This document shows positions 63,648 to 64,000 of a stretch of 64,000 bases of DNA, piece by piece. Numbering within the stretch: position 1 is the stretch's first letter; every line of letters starts with the position of its first letter. The DNA is from Brettanomyces bruxellensis (Eukaryota; Ascomycota; Pichiomycetes; Pichiales; Pichiaceae). The notes beneath the pieces were generated by a model. The model was not told where the DNA came from. It ran no database searches and was given only the letters and a program-made list of their open reading frames with translations. The stretch spans positions 62,001 through 126,000 of the forward strand of contig NC_054684.1 in NCBI RefSeq assembly GCF_011074885.1, read 5' to 3'. A program made the translations under genes and the position numbers.

Positions 63648-64000
63648 ATGTCGATCGATGCAAAGTCAGTACAACCTCTTAAGAACAGACAGCTGCAGGA
63701 AGAGAAGAACTTGGAATCGATGGCTAGTGGGCGGCTGAATGGCTTTGTTCCAATCGCACCGGCAAGGCCATCCGCTCATAGAGAATCGAACAAAATAGAG
63801 TTAAAGAGTGCTCGTTCGAAAGGCAACCACAGTCACGATGAGCACTCGTTATCACCTGTTATGTTAGCTAAATCATTATCACTGTCAGCAATTCCAGATA
63901 AACCTATTACTATTCGTACAAGCAAGAATTGGGTTCTTCCTCCGAGACCTAAACCTGGTAGAAAACCTTCGCTGTTGAAGAACAAGAAGAAGAAGGAACG
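63648..64000 (+). CDS. HAP4: Hap4-type activator subunit, 5' part
   Basis: Partial: 117 codons run to the right edge with no stop. The Hap4 heteromerisation motif is clear at residues 91-107 (TSKNWVLPPRPKPGRKP), preceded by FVPIAPARP (33-41), an order also seen in S. cerevisiae Hap4 (PIAP... then RTSKHWVLPPRPRPGR). A Lys-rich stretch follows. Hap4 joins the CCAAT-binding Hap2/3/5 complex and supplies its activation domain for respiratory genes. A bZIP HapX-type protein also has this motif, and the part that would decide (a bZIP after it) lies beyond the window. Confidence 0.85.
   Translation, partial: MSIDAKSVQPLKNRQLQEEKNLESMASGRLNGFVPIAPARPSAHRESNKIELKSARSKGNHSHDEHSLSPVMLAKSLSLSAIPDKPITIRTSKNWVLPPRPKPGRKPSLLKNKKKKE

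Noticed and set aside
1..64000. CRISPR arrays, prophage or bacterial operons.
   Set aside because: None present; gene content, tRNA introns and LTR elements are those of a yeast nuclear genome.

Overview
The window is nuclear DNA of a budding yeast (Saccharomycotina). Evidence: mostly intronless genes with short intergenic gaps, one intron with GTATGT and TACTAAC signals, an intron in tRNA-Lys(UUU), yeast-type subunits (Snm1, Hda3, Mak32, Pfa5, Hap4) and LTR retrotransposons beside tRNA genes. CTG falls at a conserved leucine of a GRIP domain, which argues against the CUG-Ser code. The DNA is AT-rich. I do not assign a genus; a Pichiaceae- or Phaffomycetaceae-like yeast is only a guess.

Layout. 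1-2,200: 5' part of a large mitochondrial helical-repeat protein, then tRNA-Lys(UUU) with intron. 2,198-10,180: an intact Ty3/gypsy element with two 590-bp LTRs that read as identical, inserted 12 bp from the tRNA at the same junction as an older LTR, followed by LTR relics of three other insertions. 10.5-45.3 kb: a conserved block with ICL1, PRP4, AOS1 (intron-containing), HDA3, a small GPI protein, GAB1, an IMH1-like golgin, MAK32, MRPL28, two tandem BSC6-like MFS transporters, a LAA2-like protein, CGI121, PFA5 (DHFC catalytic motif), AMD1, DPS1 and RLI1. 45.7-55.0 kb: tRNA-Glu(UUC) followed by a four-layer nest of LTR elements ending in a decayed Ty1/copia element. 55.9-64 kb: a frameshifted GPI cell-wall gene, an HST3/HST4 sirtuin, SNM1, and the start of HAP4.

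Function. The host genes are mainly housekeeping: glyoxylate cycle and its likely respiratory regulator (ICL1, HAP4), RNA processing and translation (PRP4, SNM1, DPS1, RLI1, MRPL28, CGI121), chromatin (HDA3, HST3/4), SUMO activation (AOS1), Golgi and protein lipidation (IMH1-like, LAA2-like, PFA5, GAB1), and purine balance (AMD1). Both mobile clusters sit on the 5' side of tRNA genes, as expected for Pol III-targeted integration. The most notable biology is in the elements. The gypsy element carries a -1 frameshift cassette (UUUAAAU, 8-nt spacer, 7-bp hairpin, possible pseudoknot) and a Gag with no zinc knuckle. The copia relic instead has a +1 arrangement at CCG-AGG-C. The nested insertions can be ordered in time from their 5-bp target duplications.
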